NCBI GenBank assembly: GCA_903898855.1
Contig: CAIUHB010000130.1
Coordinates: 1-6,233, forward strand
Reading direction: 5' to 3'
Origin: an uncultured Actinomycetes bacterium
GTDB lineage: Bacteria; Actinomycetota; Actinomycetes; Nanopelagicales; Nanopelagicaceae
DNA: 6,233 nucleotides
This document shows, one piece after another, positions 1-6,068 of the stretch. The stretch's first letter is position 1; each line of letters opens with the position of its first letter. A model generated the notes under the pieces. That model made no database searches and was not told the DNA's origin. It was given only the letters and a program-made list of their open reading frames with translations. The translations under genes were made by a program, and so were the position numbers.

Positions 1-875
1 CAGACTCCCACCAAATTAGTTACCCAATCGCGGCCATACCCAGGAAAACCTAAAAATACTTTTGCGGGATCCATCACCGAGACCGCGTAGCTCACTGCAT
101 TATCTACCCAGGAGATAGGACCAATCGGTCCCGGTGAATCGACGCTGTAGTCATAACCCATGATGCGTAAGCGATCAATGTACGGGCCAACATCGCTCCA
201 TGAATAAACCCAATAGCCTTTCTTGCCAGAGGCTGGATTAAAGAGGAGCGGAGTATCAATTGCTAATAATTTATTACTTCCGTGGAGTGATGCCGAGAGT
301 TCTTTAATAAAGGCAACCCAGGCGACTGCTGTTGTGGGCCAGGAAGCCGACCCATCGTTATAGGCAAACTTTTCAAAGTCGAGATCGATTCCATCAAATC
401 TTTTGGCGATAACTAAATTAGTAATGGTTTTTACAAGTGCAGTTCGCTTGGTGGGGTTAGCCAGAATTGCCGCCAAAGTTCCACTTGGACTTACATCATT
501 AATGGTGGGAATTATGGTCAAGCCCGCCCTGCGCATCTGACCAAGTGGATCTGCAATGAGGACTGTGCGGGAATCTGTTACGCGAGTAAAAGTATCTTCC
601 ATGGGGAAGGAAGGATTGGCCAAGGTGTAGTTATCAACGATGGTCTTCTCATCCTTCACTGAAAACCAAAATGGTGAAACATCAGAGAGAAGTGAGGCGT
701 TGGATATCGCCGATGGCAGTGATAACTTGATGTTGTAATAAGGAACCCAGCCACTGAGGACTTTGCGAACAGAGCCATCTTGAACCGCGCTGGCGCTAGC
801 GGATGGGAGCACGGCCGAGAGAAGTGAAGCGACCACGAGCGCAGCGGCGAGCGCGTTAATTCGTGGGGATTTCAC
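1..875 (-). CDS. Secreted glycoside hydrolase family 18 protein (chitinase/YaaH-like), 3' end cut by window edge
   Basis: My reading of the minus strand from a GTG at 875-873 gives 291 residues with no stop before the window edge. The N-terminus is a classic Sec signal peptide: basic residues K2 and R5, a hydrophobic stretch at about 8-23, and a likely AXA cleavage after A30 (A28-S29-A30). The mature part opens with SGWVPYYN, typical of the first barrel strand of GH18 proteins. The catalytic DxxDxDxE motif is intact as FDGIDLDFE at residues 160-168, with E168 the expected proton donor. A second GH18 signature, MGYDY, lies at 239-243. The protein should therefore be an exported TIM-barrel hydrolase of beta-1,4-linked N-acetylglucosamine polymers. 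Chitin versus peptidoglycan cannot be decided from the sequence. The start follows the DUF3039 stop by 7 bases, so the two genes are probably co-transcribed. No in-frame ATG lies upstream before a stop at 894-896. The C-terminus and any carbohydrate-binding domain lie outside the window. Confidence 0.88.
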   Translation of the reverse strand, partial: MKSPRINALAAALVVASLLSAVLPSASASAVQDGSVRKVLSGWVPYYNIKLSLPSAISNASLLSDVSPFWFSVKDEKTIVDNYTLANPSFPMEDTFTRVTDSRTVLIADPLGQMRRAGLTIIPTINDVSPSGTLAAILANPTKRTALVKTITNLVIAKRFDGIDLDFEKFAYNDGSASWPTTAVAWVAFIKELSASLHGSNKLLAIDTPLLFNPASGKKGYWVYSWSDVGPYIDRLRIMGYDYSVDSPGPIGPISWVDNAVSYAVSVMDPAKVFLGFPGYGRDWVTNLVGV

Positions 876-882
876 CCCTTTA

Positions 883-1131
883 TTATTCCTTTTTTAGACC
901 GTCATAAATTGATTTGCAGGTGGGGCAGATGGGAAATTTTTCTGGATCCCGAGAGGGCACCCACTTCTTCCCGCATAGCGCCTTAACTGGCTTGCCGGTG
1001 ACGGCAGATTCCAGAATCTTCTCCTTCTTCACATAATGTGCGAAGCGTTCGTGATCCCCATCTTCATGCGCATGGCGAATATCTTCTTCGCTCTCGTTCT
1101 TAGAACGCGTGATGGTATCTAGGAAGCCCAC
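883..1131 (-). CDS. DUF3039 family protein, small actinobacterial protein of unknown function
   Basis: This is an 82-residue protein starting at GTG. Its C-terminal half matches my memory of DUF3039: HYVKK, ESAVTGKPVKALCGKKW, PSRDPEKFPICPTCK, then an IYDGL ending. The N-terminal 28 residues are acidic and histidine-rich (H20, H22, H27) and look disordered. H32, C53, C69 and C72 (the last two as CPTC) could form a small zinc site of ribbon type; this is inference from spacing, not known biochemistry. The family function is unknown. GTG is the first possible start after an in-frame stop at 1141-1143. It has no Shine-Dalgarno sequence but sits 6 bases after a TAGAAT hexamer, which fits a leaderless transcript. 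The gene diverges from argF with 37 bases between start codons and is followed by the GH18 gene. Start choice is moderately certain; family assignment is strong. Confidence 0.87.
   Translation of the reverse strand: MGFLDTITRSKNESEEDIRHAHEDGDHERFAHYVKKEKILESAVTGKPVKALCGKKWVPSRDPEKFPICPTCKSIYDGLKKE
887..891 (-). promoter_or_regulatory. Ribosome binding site of the GH18 gene
   Basis: On the minus strand AAGGA precedes the GTG at 875 by 11 bases and lies inside the last codons of the DUF3039 gene. The spacing is somewhat long. A second purine run (AAAGGG) directly abuts the start and is too close to act alone. Placement inside the upstream gene suggests translational coupling within one mRNA. 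Confidence 0.4.
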
Positions 1132-1137
1132 GTGGAA

Positions 1138-1143
1138 ATTCTA
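1138..1143 (-). promoter_or_regulatory. Predicted -10 element for the DUF3039-GH18 unit, leaderless geometry
   Basis: The minus strand reads TAGAAT at 1143-1138, then six bases (TTCCAC), then GTG at 1131. A transcript starting 6-7 bases after the hexamer would begin at the start codon. A possible -35 (TTGGGT at 1169-1164) has a long 20-base spacer and is doubtful. Confidence 0.55.
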
Positions 1144-1156
1144 CTCAAGAAACCCG

Positions 1157-1162
1157 TACCAT
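1157..1162 (+). promoter_or_regulatory. Predicted -10 element for argF, leaderless geometry
   Basis: TACCAT is followed by six bases (TACCCA) and ATG at 1169, the same spacing seen at DUF3039 and pntAA. No clear -35 is visible 16-20 bases upstream. That upstream region (about 1133-1140) overlaps the opposing promoter's -10 element. Confidence 0.5.
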
Positions 1163-1168
1163 TACCCA

Positions 1169-2119
1169 ATGAAAGACCTCCTTCGCACCGAACATTTAAG
1201 CCGAGCAGATGTCGAACTACTGCTGGGAACTGCTGCGAAATTTGCTGAGGATCCCTTCCTAGCTAACACCACTCTGGCCAATCAGACCGTTGGCATTTTC
1301 ATGACCAAGCCATCTACTCGTACTCGCCTTGCATCTGAGACAGCCGTTGCACATTTGGGCGGAACTCCGGTATTTCTCCGGGGCGATGATCTACAACTGG
1401 GCCGCGGCGAGACGATCTCTGACACTGCGCGCATAATGAGCGGATTTCTCTCAGCGTTAATCGTTAGAACATTTGCCCAGAGTGATGTCGATCAGCTCGG
1501 TCAGCACTCCACCATTCCAGTTATTAACGCGCTTACCGATGATGATCATCCAACTCAGTTACTCGCTGATTGGATCACCATCCGTGAGAAATTTGGAAGC
1601 GATATCAGCGGTCGTAAATTTACTTACATTGGCGATGGCAACAATATGGCGCACGCCTGGTTGATCATGGGCGCAATTCTTGGTGCACATGTTGTGGCAG
1701 CAACGCCGGAGGGAAAATGGGCTCCAGATGCAGCAGCTGTTGCTACCGCTAAGAAAATTGCCGAAAAATCTGGCGCAAAGATCGAAGTTGTGCACGATGC
1801 TAAGGCCGGTGCCGAAGGCGCTAGCGTTCTGTACACCGATGTTTGGATGTCGATGGGCGACCCAGAGAGCGAGCGCGCTGAGAAGTTGAAGGCGCTCTCA
1901 CCATTTGCCGTAACTCCAGAACTAATGAAGCTAACAAGTTCTGATTCAATCTTTATGCATTGCCTACCCGCTCACCGTGGCGAAGAGGTAAGTGCCGAAG
2001 TAATCGATGGCCCGGCTTCAGTGATTTGGCGTGAGGCCTTCCATCGCCGCACCACGATCCAGGCGATTTTGTATCACTTGGTTCGCGGAGAGCTCGAGGG
2101 CTCAGCAATCGTCCAGTAA
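1169..2119 (+). CDS. argF: Ornithine carbamoyltransferase
   Basis: This 316-residue enzyme matches the usual length of about 305-330. It should transfer the carbamoyl group of carbamoyl phosphate to ornithine, giving citrulline, in the cytoplasm as a trimer. Visible motifs are the carbamoyl-phosphate loop STRTR (49-53), HPTQ (127-130), the ornithine-side loop DVWMSMG (224-230), and HCLPAHRG (264-271) with C265. The SMG loop together with HCLPAHRG favours ornithine over acetylornithine or aspartate as substrate. Two places are divergent: FMTK replaces the common FEK before STRTR, and the C-terminal NRLHAQKA-type motif reads HRRTTIQA (292-299), though R293 keeps the arginine. An in-frame start at 1109 exists, but I chose 1169. 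The extra 20 residues lie antisense to DUF3039 and match nothing I know in the family, and 1169 sits 6 bases after a TACCAT hexamer. No Shine-Dalgarno sequence is seen. No other arg or arc gene is in view; without arcA or arcC, an anabolic role is likelier. Confidence 0.92.
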   Translation: MKDLLRTEHLSRADVELLLGTAAKFAEDPFLANTTLANQTVGIFMTKPSTRTRLASETAVAHLGGTPVFLRGDDLQLGRGETISDTARIMSGFLSALIVRTFAQSDVDQLGQHSTIPVINALTDDDHPTQLLADWITIREKFGSDISGRKFTYIGDGNNMAHAWLIMGAILGAHVVAATPEGKWAPDAAAVATAKKIAEKSGAKIEVVHDAKAGAEGASVLYTDVWMSMGDPESERAEKLKALSPFAVTPELMKLTSSDSIFMHCLPAHRGEEVSAEVIDGPASVIWREAFHRRTTIQAILYHLVRGELEGSAIVQ

Positions 2120-2200
2120 GTGAGACGAAGTAGAACTCTTACGCTGAAAAGGTTCCCTGCCTCACAGCGAAAAATTGCGGACAGCGCCAGATCCGAGGGC

Positions 2201-2206
2201 TAAAGT
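2201..2206 (+). promoter_or_regulatory. Predicted -10 element of the pnt operon, leaderless geometry
   Basis: TAAAGT is followed by six bases (TTTCCC in part of a pyrimidine run) and then ATG at 2213. No Shine-Dalgarno sequence precedes the ATG, so the mRNA probably starts at or next to it. TTGCGG at 2175-2180 is a possible -35, but its 20-base spacer is longer than usual. The rest of the 2120-2212 gap shows no terminator with a T-run and no other recognisable site. Confidence 0.55.
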
Positions 2207-2212
2207 TTTCCC

Positions 2213-3346
2213 ATGCGTATAGCCGTTGCTAAAGAAATCAGAGCAGGTGAGAAGCGCGTGGCGCTTGTCCCCGACATTATCTCCAAGCTAACTAAAGCAG
2301 GATTAGACGTTGTCATTGAAGCTGGCGCAGGTGTTGCTGCCGGTTTTGATGATGCGCAATTCGCTGCCGCAGGGGCACAAGTAAAGAGCGGAAACGTGAT
2401 TAGCGATGCCGATATCGTCGCATCAGTTACCAGTCTTACTCCAGAACAGATGAAGTCGCTGAAAAAGGGCGCCATCACCATCTCTTTCTTATCGCCAACT
2501 ACCGCCGTTGATTCCATCGAGGCTGCTGCAAGCGCTGGCGTCACAGCGATCTCGCTCGAACTCGTCCCCCGCATTTCGCGCGCACAATCAATGGACGCGC
2601 TTACCTCGCAAGCGCTCTGTGCTGGATATAAGGCAACACTTGTTGGCGCCGAACTCTCCCCTCGCTTCTTCCCACTCTTGATGACTGCAGCTGGAACAGT
2701 TACTCCGGCAAATGTTGTAGTTCTTGGAGCCGGTGTTGCTGGTTTGCAAGCAATCGCAACTGCAAAGCGACTTGGCGCAGTTGTAAGTGCCTACGATGTT
2801 CGTCCATCTTCTGCTGATGAAGTGAAGTCCATGGGCGCAAAATTTATTACCTTGGAATTGGAAGCGTTGGAAGGTAGCGGTGGTTATGCCCGCGAGATGA
2901 CCGAAGAGCGCGCTGCCAAGCAACGCGAACTTCTTACACCTTATATATCTGCAGCCGATGTTTTGATTACCACCGCCGCAGTTCCTGGTCGCCCAGCTCC
3001 TCGTTTGGTTACCGCTGAAATGGTGGCGACCATGAAGGAGGGTTCAGTTGTTGTCGATCTCGCATCAGAAACCGGCGGCAATGTTGAAGGCACCAAGCCT
3101 GGTGAAGTTATTAAGAGCGCTAATGGCGTTGTGATGTGGGGCGGCAAAGATGTTCCCAGCCAACTTCCGTATCACGCATCCATGCTCTTCTCTCGAAATG
3201 TAGTCAACCTCTTGCTCTTGATGACCAAGAGCGTCGATGGCAAACCAACAGGTGATGTCATTCCTGACTTCACTGATGAAATTATCGATGCCGCAACAGT
3301 GACCCACAATGGCTCACGACGTACACCAGAAGGAGCCAAGAAGTGA
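2213..3346 (+). CDS. pntAA: Proton-translocating NAD(P)+ transhydrogenase, soluble NAD(H)-binding subunit (alpha part 1, domain dI)
   Basis: At 377 residues this is the stand-alone dI subunit, close to the roughly 384 of Rhodospirillum rubrum PntAA and unlike E. coli PntA (about 510), which carries fused membrane helices. It binds NADH on the cytoplasmic face and passes hydride to NADPH-forming dIII. The N-terminus (KEIRAGEKRVALVP) is the alanine dehydrogenase/PNT N-terminal fold. The RQD hydride-transfer loop is intact as RISRAQSMD, giving R120, Q125 and D128 with the same 5- and 3-residue spacing as R127, Q132 and D135 in R. rubrum. The NAD Rossmann loop is GAGVAGL from G172, followed by YDVRPSS. 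Further family signatures are EGSGGYAREM and PGRPAPRLVTAEMV. It starts at ATG after a TAAAGT hexamer with no Shine-Dalgarno site. Its TGA overlaps the GTG of pntAB by 4 bases, as expected for a stoichiometric complex. Confidence 0.96.
   Translation: MRIAVAKEIRAGEKRVALVPDIISKLTKAGLDVVIEAGAGVAAGFDDAQFAAAGAQVKSGNVISDADIVASVTSLTPEQMKSLKKGAITISFLSPTTAVDSIEAAASAGVTAISLELVPRISRAQSMDALTSQALCAGYKATLVGAELSPRFFPLLMTAAGTVTPANVVVLGAGVAGLQAIATAKRLGAVVSAYDVRPSSADEVKSMGAKFITLELEALEGSGGYAREMTEERAAKQRELLTPYISAADVLITTAAVPGRPAPRLVTAEMVATMKEGSVVVDLASETGGNVEGTKPGEVIKSANGVVMWGGKDVPSQLPYHASMLFSRNVVNLLLLMTKSVDGKPTGDVIPDFTDEIIDAATVTHNGSRRTPEGAKK
3330..3335 (+). promoter_or_regulatory. Shine-Dalgarno site of pntAB
   Basis: AAGGAG lies 7 bases before the GTG start at 3343 and inside the end of pntAA. 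This good match fixes GTG as the pntAB start and contrasts with the absence of such a site at pntAA. Confidence 0.75.
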
Positions 3347-3630
3347 GTTCAATCGTAATTCTCACCATCTTCGTACTCTCGGTCTTCATTGGCTTTGAAG
3401 TTGTTTCGAAGGTCTCAACTACTTTGCACACACCACTGATGTCTGGTGCCAACGCTATTCACGGAATCATTCTCTTCGGCGCAATCATGGTCGCCGATAA
3501 GAGCACCACAGCTCTTACTACTTCGCTCTCCATCGCCGCCATCGTATTGGCGACAGTAAATATGGTCGGTGGATTTGTGGTGACTGATCGAATGCTCGAG
3601 ATGTTTAAAGGAAAGGGCGGTAAGAAGTAA
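3343..3630 (+). CDS. pntAB: NAD(P)+ transhydrogenase, small membrane subunit (alpha part 2)
   Basis: This 95-residue hydrophobic protein supplies the alpha-side helices of the proton-conducting membrane domain dII. Three membrane segments are visible at about 2-21, 37-51 and 57-80. The conserved loop LHTPLMSGANAIHGI spans 28-42, and GGFVVTDRML spans 76-85, ahead of a lysine-rich cytoplasmic tail (KGKGGKK). In E. coli the equivalent stretch is fused to PntA; here it is separate, as in R. rubrum. It starts at GTG (overlap GTGA with the pntAA stop) behind a good AAGGAG. Its TAA shares one base with the ATG of pntB (TAATG). Both overlaps point to coupled translation. Confidence 0.95.
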   Translation: MSSIVILTIFVLSVFIGFEVVSKVSTTLHTPLMSGANAIHGIILFGAIMVADKSTTALTTSLSIAAIVLATVNMVGGFVVTDRMLEMFKGKGGKK

Positions 3631-5006
3631 TGAACGCTAACCTTTACGCACTCATTGGACTCGCAGTCGCGGTCTGCTTCATCATGGCGCTTAAGGGACT
3701 TTCTGCGCCAAAGACAGCTCGTCGCGGAAATCTCATCGGCGCCGCCGGTGCCACCATTGCTACCCTCTCAGTCTTCTTCGGCCCAGGGGTGCAGCACCAC
3801 AACACTATTTTGATTATTGCTGCCGTTGCATTTGGCGTAGTTGTTGGCGTACCAGCAGCTCGCAAAGTGCAGATGACGCAAATGCCACAACTCGTTGCAC
3901 TCTTTAACGGTGTCGGTGGCGGCGCAGCCGCACTCGTTTCTATTGTGGAGTACCTCTCCCCTCACGAGAAGAGCACCGCGGCCACTATCGCAACTGTCTT
4001 CACAGTTGTCGTCGGTTCGGTCTCATTCTCCGGTTCAGTCATTACCTTCTTGAAGTTGCAAGAGATTATGACTACCCGTCCGGTTGTATTTCCCGGCGGA
4101 CGATTCGTTATTGCAGCAACGCTGATCGGAACTCTCGGAACTGCAGTATGGGTAGTTCACTCTGGTGGTAATACTCCGCTACTCATCCTTGGATTGCTCT
4201 CACTTCTCTTCGGCGTTCTCTTCGTGCTTCCAGTCGGCGGCGCAGATGTTCCGATTGTGATCTCACTGCTCAACGCATTTACTGGTCTGACAGTTGCAGC
4301 AGGTGGATATGTTCTTAACTCCACACTGCTCATTGTTGCCGGAACTCTCGTTGGCGCATCTGGAACAATTCTGACTCGCTTAATGGCAGCTGCTATGGGT
4401 CGCTCGCTATTTGGCACGCTATTCGGCGCCTTCACCGCAAAGCCACAAGATGTGGCAGCAGCTGGTGAAGCTCGACCAGTGAAATCTGGTTCACCAGATG
4501 ACGTTGCTATCTTGCTCAACTACGCCCAACGCGTCGTTATTGTTCCTGGCTTCGGATTAGCCGTCGCTCAGGCACAACACACAGTTCGCGAACTTGCTGA
4601 TCTCTTATCTGCCAAGGGCGTGGATGTGGCTTATGGAATTCACCCGGTTGCCGGTCGTATGCCTGGACATATGAATGTCTTGCTCGCTGAAGCCAATGTT
4701 CCTTACGAACAACTCGTTGAGATGGAAGAAGTTAACCCAACCTTCCCACAAACCGATGTTGTGCTCGTGGTTGGCGCTAATGACGTTGTGAACCCAGCAG
4801 CCAAGACAACTCCTGGCTGTCCAATCTATGGCATGCCTATTTTGGATGTAGCCCAAGCCGGAAATGTCATCTTCCTCAAGCGCTCTATGCGTCCAGGTTT
4901 TGCTGGCATCGAGAATGAACTTTTGTATGATGCAAAGACAACGCTGCTCTTTGGTGATGCAAAGGAATCACTCACCAAAGTGGTTAACTCGCTAAAAGCG
5001 CTTTAA
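3630..5006 (+). CDS. pntB: NAD(P)+ transhydrogenase, beta subunit (membrane domain dII and NADP(H)-binding dIII)
   Basis: At 458 residues the protein has normal length. Residues 1 to about 268 form the membrane part, with roughly eight or nine hydrophobic helices and family signatures such as LFNGVGGGAAALVS and VGASGTILTRLMAAAMGRSL. A polar linker starts near T269 (TAKPQDVAAAGE), and dIII fills about 295-458. The NADP(H) site is complete: GFGLAVAQAQ from G307, HPVAGRMPGHMNVLL from H338, GANDVVNPAA from G382 and KRSM at 417-420, followed by PGFAGIENEL. Together with PntAA and PntAB this makes a full enzyme that couples inward proton flow to NADP+ reduction by NADH, a major NADPH source in respiring or light-driven cells. 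No strong Shine-Dalgarno sequence is close to the ATG; reinitiation from pntAB is likely. Its stop overlaps the stop of the convergent pirin gene. Confidence 0.96.
   Translation: MNANLYALIGLAVAVCFIMALKGLSAPKTARRGNLIGAAGATIATLSVFFGPGVQHHNTILIIAAVAFGVVVGVPAARKVQMTQMPQLVALFNGVGGGAAALVSIVEYLSPHEKSTAATIATVFTVVVGSVSFSGSVITFLKLQEIMTTRPVVFPGGRFVIAATLIGTLGTAVWVVHSGGNTPLLILGLLSLLFGVLFVLPVGGADVPIVISLLNAFTGLTVAAGGYVLNSTLLIVAGTLVGASGTILTRLMAAAMGRSLFGTLFGAFTAKPQDVAAAGEARPVKSGSPDDVAILLNYAQRVVIVPGFGLAVAQAQHTVRELADLLSAKGVDVAYGIHPVAGRMPGHMNVLLAEANVPYEQLVEMEEVNPTFPQTDVVLVVGANDVVNPAAKTTPGCPIYGMPILDVAQAGNVIFLKRSMRPGFAGIENELLYDAKTTLLFGDAKESLTKVVNSLKAL
5003..5006. other. Shared TTAA stop codons of convergent pntB and pirin genes
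   Basis: The plus-strand TAA of pntB (5004-5006) and the minus-strand TAA of pirin (5003-5005) overlap within a single TTAA. There is therefore no intergenic space and no room for a dedicated terminator between the two transcripts. A short perfect palindrome AAAGCGCTTT (4995-5004) adjoins it; with no loop it is unlikely to act as a terminator. Confidence 0.85.
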
Positions 5007-6001
5007 TCCTCGATAACTTCTTTAGGGGCTCCATGGACGCCTCGCACATCTTCGTGATCTGCGGGAATTGTTCCAAGGAGCCCTTTTTGGAAATCTTCAA
5101 AAGCTTGTAGGACTTCAGCCTTGGTGTTCATAACAAATGGCCCCATCCAGGCGACCGATTCGCGAATAGGTGCACCACCAAGAATCAATATCTCCATCTC
5201 TGGTGAACGTGATTCTTGAATCTGATCTGCGCGCACAACTAACTCATCACCATCGTGCATAACGGTGAGCTGTCCGGTCTTCACTGGTTGGCGACCTTCG
5301 CCCACACTTCCATGACCGGAAAGTGTGTAGATAAGAGCGTTGTAATCCTTCTTCCATGGCAAGCGAAGTTCGGCGCCTGGTTGCAGAGTTGCGTGAACCA
5401 TATCGATAGGAGTTTGGGTTGAACCTGGGCCTTGATGCCCCGCAACATCACCTGCGATAACTCGAAGTAGCGCTCCACCATCATGTGAAGCAAGGAGCGC
5501 GACATCTTTTGCGCGAAGATCTTGATAAGCCGGCTTCGACCATTTCTTGGCAGCAGGCAGATTTACCCAGAGTTGGAAGCCATGAAATAGTCCACCGCTC
5601 ATTACTAAATGCTCTGGTGGAGTTTCGATATGAAGAATTCCCGCACCGGCAGTCATCCATTGGGTATCGCCATTGGTAATTGTTCCGCCGCCGCCGTGGT
5701 TATCGCGGTGATCAAAGATGCCATCAATGATGTATGTAACTGTTTCAAAACCACGATGTGGGTGCCAAGGAGTTCCTTTTGGTTCGCCCGGTGCGTACTC
5801 AACTTCACCCATTTGATCGAGGTGAATGAAGGGATCGAGGTCAGCTAAATCAACGCCAGCAAAAGCGCGACGAACCGGAAAACCTTCGCCTTCAAATGCA
5901 GATGGCGCAGTAGTAACGCTCTTTATGCTTCTAGCTTTCGCACCGGGCGTTGGAAGTACGCGTGGAAGAACGGTGATATCAGAAACGGTTACTGCTGGCA
6001 C
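5003..6001 (-). CDS. Pirin-family bicupin protein (quercetin 2,3-dioxygenase-like)
   Basis: This 332-residue protein matches the pirin family, whose members are metal-binding double cupins of about 230-330 residues. The first cupin carries the metal ligands H80 and H82 in TPWHPHRGFETVTYI, and H124 and E126 in the motif MTAGAGILHIE; these correspond to H56, H58, H101 and E103 of human pirin. The second cupin (about 200-290) and the conserved end (IRESVAWMGPFVMNT, then an FQKG segment) are also present. Bacterial pirins are variously reported as quercetinases or as regulatory partners, so the substrate here is unknown. The GTG start is backed by AAAGGAG 6 bases upstream and a TATAAT 30 bases upstream. 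The first 40 or so residues precede the usual pirin core, as in other actinobacterial members. It is transcribed against the pnt operon and lies 67 bases downstream of a CBS-domain gene on the same strand. Confidence 0.92.
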   Translation of the reverse strand: MPAVTVSDITVLPRVLPTPGAKARSIKSVTTAPSAFEGEGFPVRRAFAGVDLADLDPFIHLDQMGEVEYAPGEPKGTPWHPHRGFETVTYIIDGIFDHRDNHGGGGTITNGDTQWMTAGAGILHIETPPEHLVMSGGLFHGFQLWVNLPAAKKWSKPAYQDLRAKDVALLASHDGGALLRVIAGDVAGHQGPGSTQTPIDMVHATLQPGAELRLPWKKDYNALIYTLSGHGSVGEGRQPVKTGQLTVMHDGDELVVRADQIQESRSPEMEILILGGAPIRESVAWMGPFVMNTKAEVLQAFEDFQKGLLGTIPADHEDVRGVHGAPKEVIED

Positions 6002-6007
6002 AAAGGG

Positions 6008-6014
6008 CTCCTTT
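6008..6014 (-). promoter_or_regulatory. Shine-Dalgarno site of the pirin gene
   Basis: AAAGGAG on the minus strand lies 6 bases before the GTG at 6001 and decides this start. AAAGG and the following CCTTT can pair around a 3-base loop (6014-6002), so the site could be weakly masked in the mRNA. Confidence 0.75.
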
Positions 6015-6031
6015 AATTTGGCTCAGTTCTG

Positions 6032-6037
6032 ATTATA
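6032..6037 (-). promoter_or_regulatory. Predicted -10 element of the pirin gene
   Basis: A perfect TATAAT reads on the minus strand at 6037-6032, inside the 67-base gap after the CBS gene. It would give a leader of roughly 24 bases that contains the Shine-Dalgarno site. No good -35 is seen at 16-18 bases upstream and there is no extended -10 TG. Confidence 0.55.
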
Positions 6038-6068
6038 GAACCAATACCTCAAATCCCTTATTCCCAAA

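Noticed and set aside
1109..1168. Upstream in-frame ATG extension of argF by 20 codons
   Set aside because: The added stretch lies antisense to the DUF3039 start, has no family resemblance that I recognise, and bypasses the TACCAT-6-ATG arrangement at 1169, which gives the normal enzyme length.
2142..2169. Possible terminator after argF (CGCTG and CAGCG inverted repeat)
   Set aside because: The stem is only five pairs with an 18-base loop, and the following run is A rather than T on the plus strand. The A-run is on the wrong side to serve a minus-strand terminator.
2200..2574. Minus-strand open frame of 124 codons opposite pntAA
   Set aside because: It lies opposite a clearly real gene, its composition is a shadow (serine/alanine/threonine rich), and it has no recognisable domain or ribosome site.
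4157..4519. Minus-strand open frame of 120 codons opposite pntB
   Set aside because: It is fully antisense to conserved transhydrogenase sequence, and its low-complexity proline/serine/alanine composition is typical of a shadow frame.
4995..5004. Palindrome AAAGCGCTTT as a bidirectional terminator
   Set aside because: It has no loop, so it cannot form a stable hairpin, and no T-run follows on either strand.
5485..6032. Plus-strand open frames opposite the pirin gene
   Set aside because: They overlap each other and the strongly supported pirin coding sequence, and show no family similarity.
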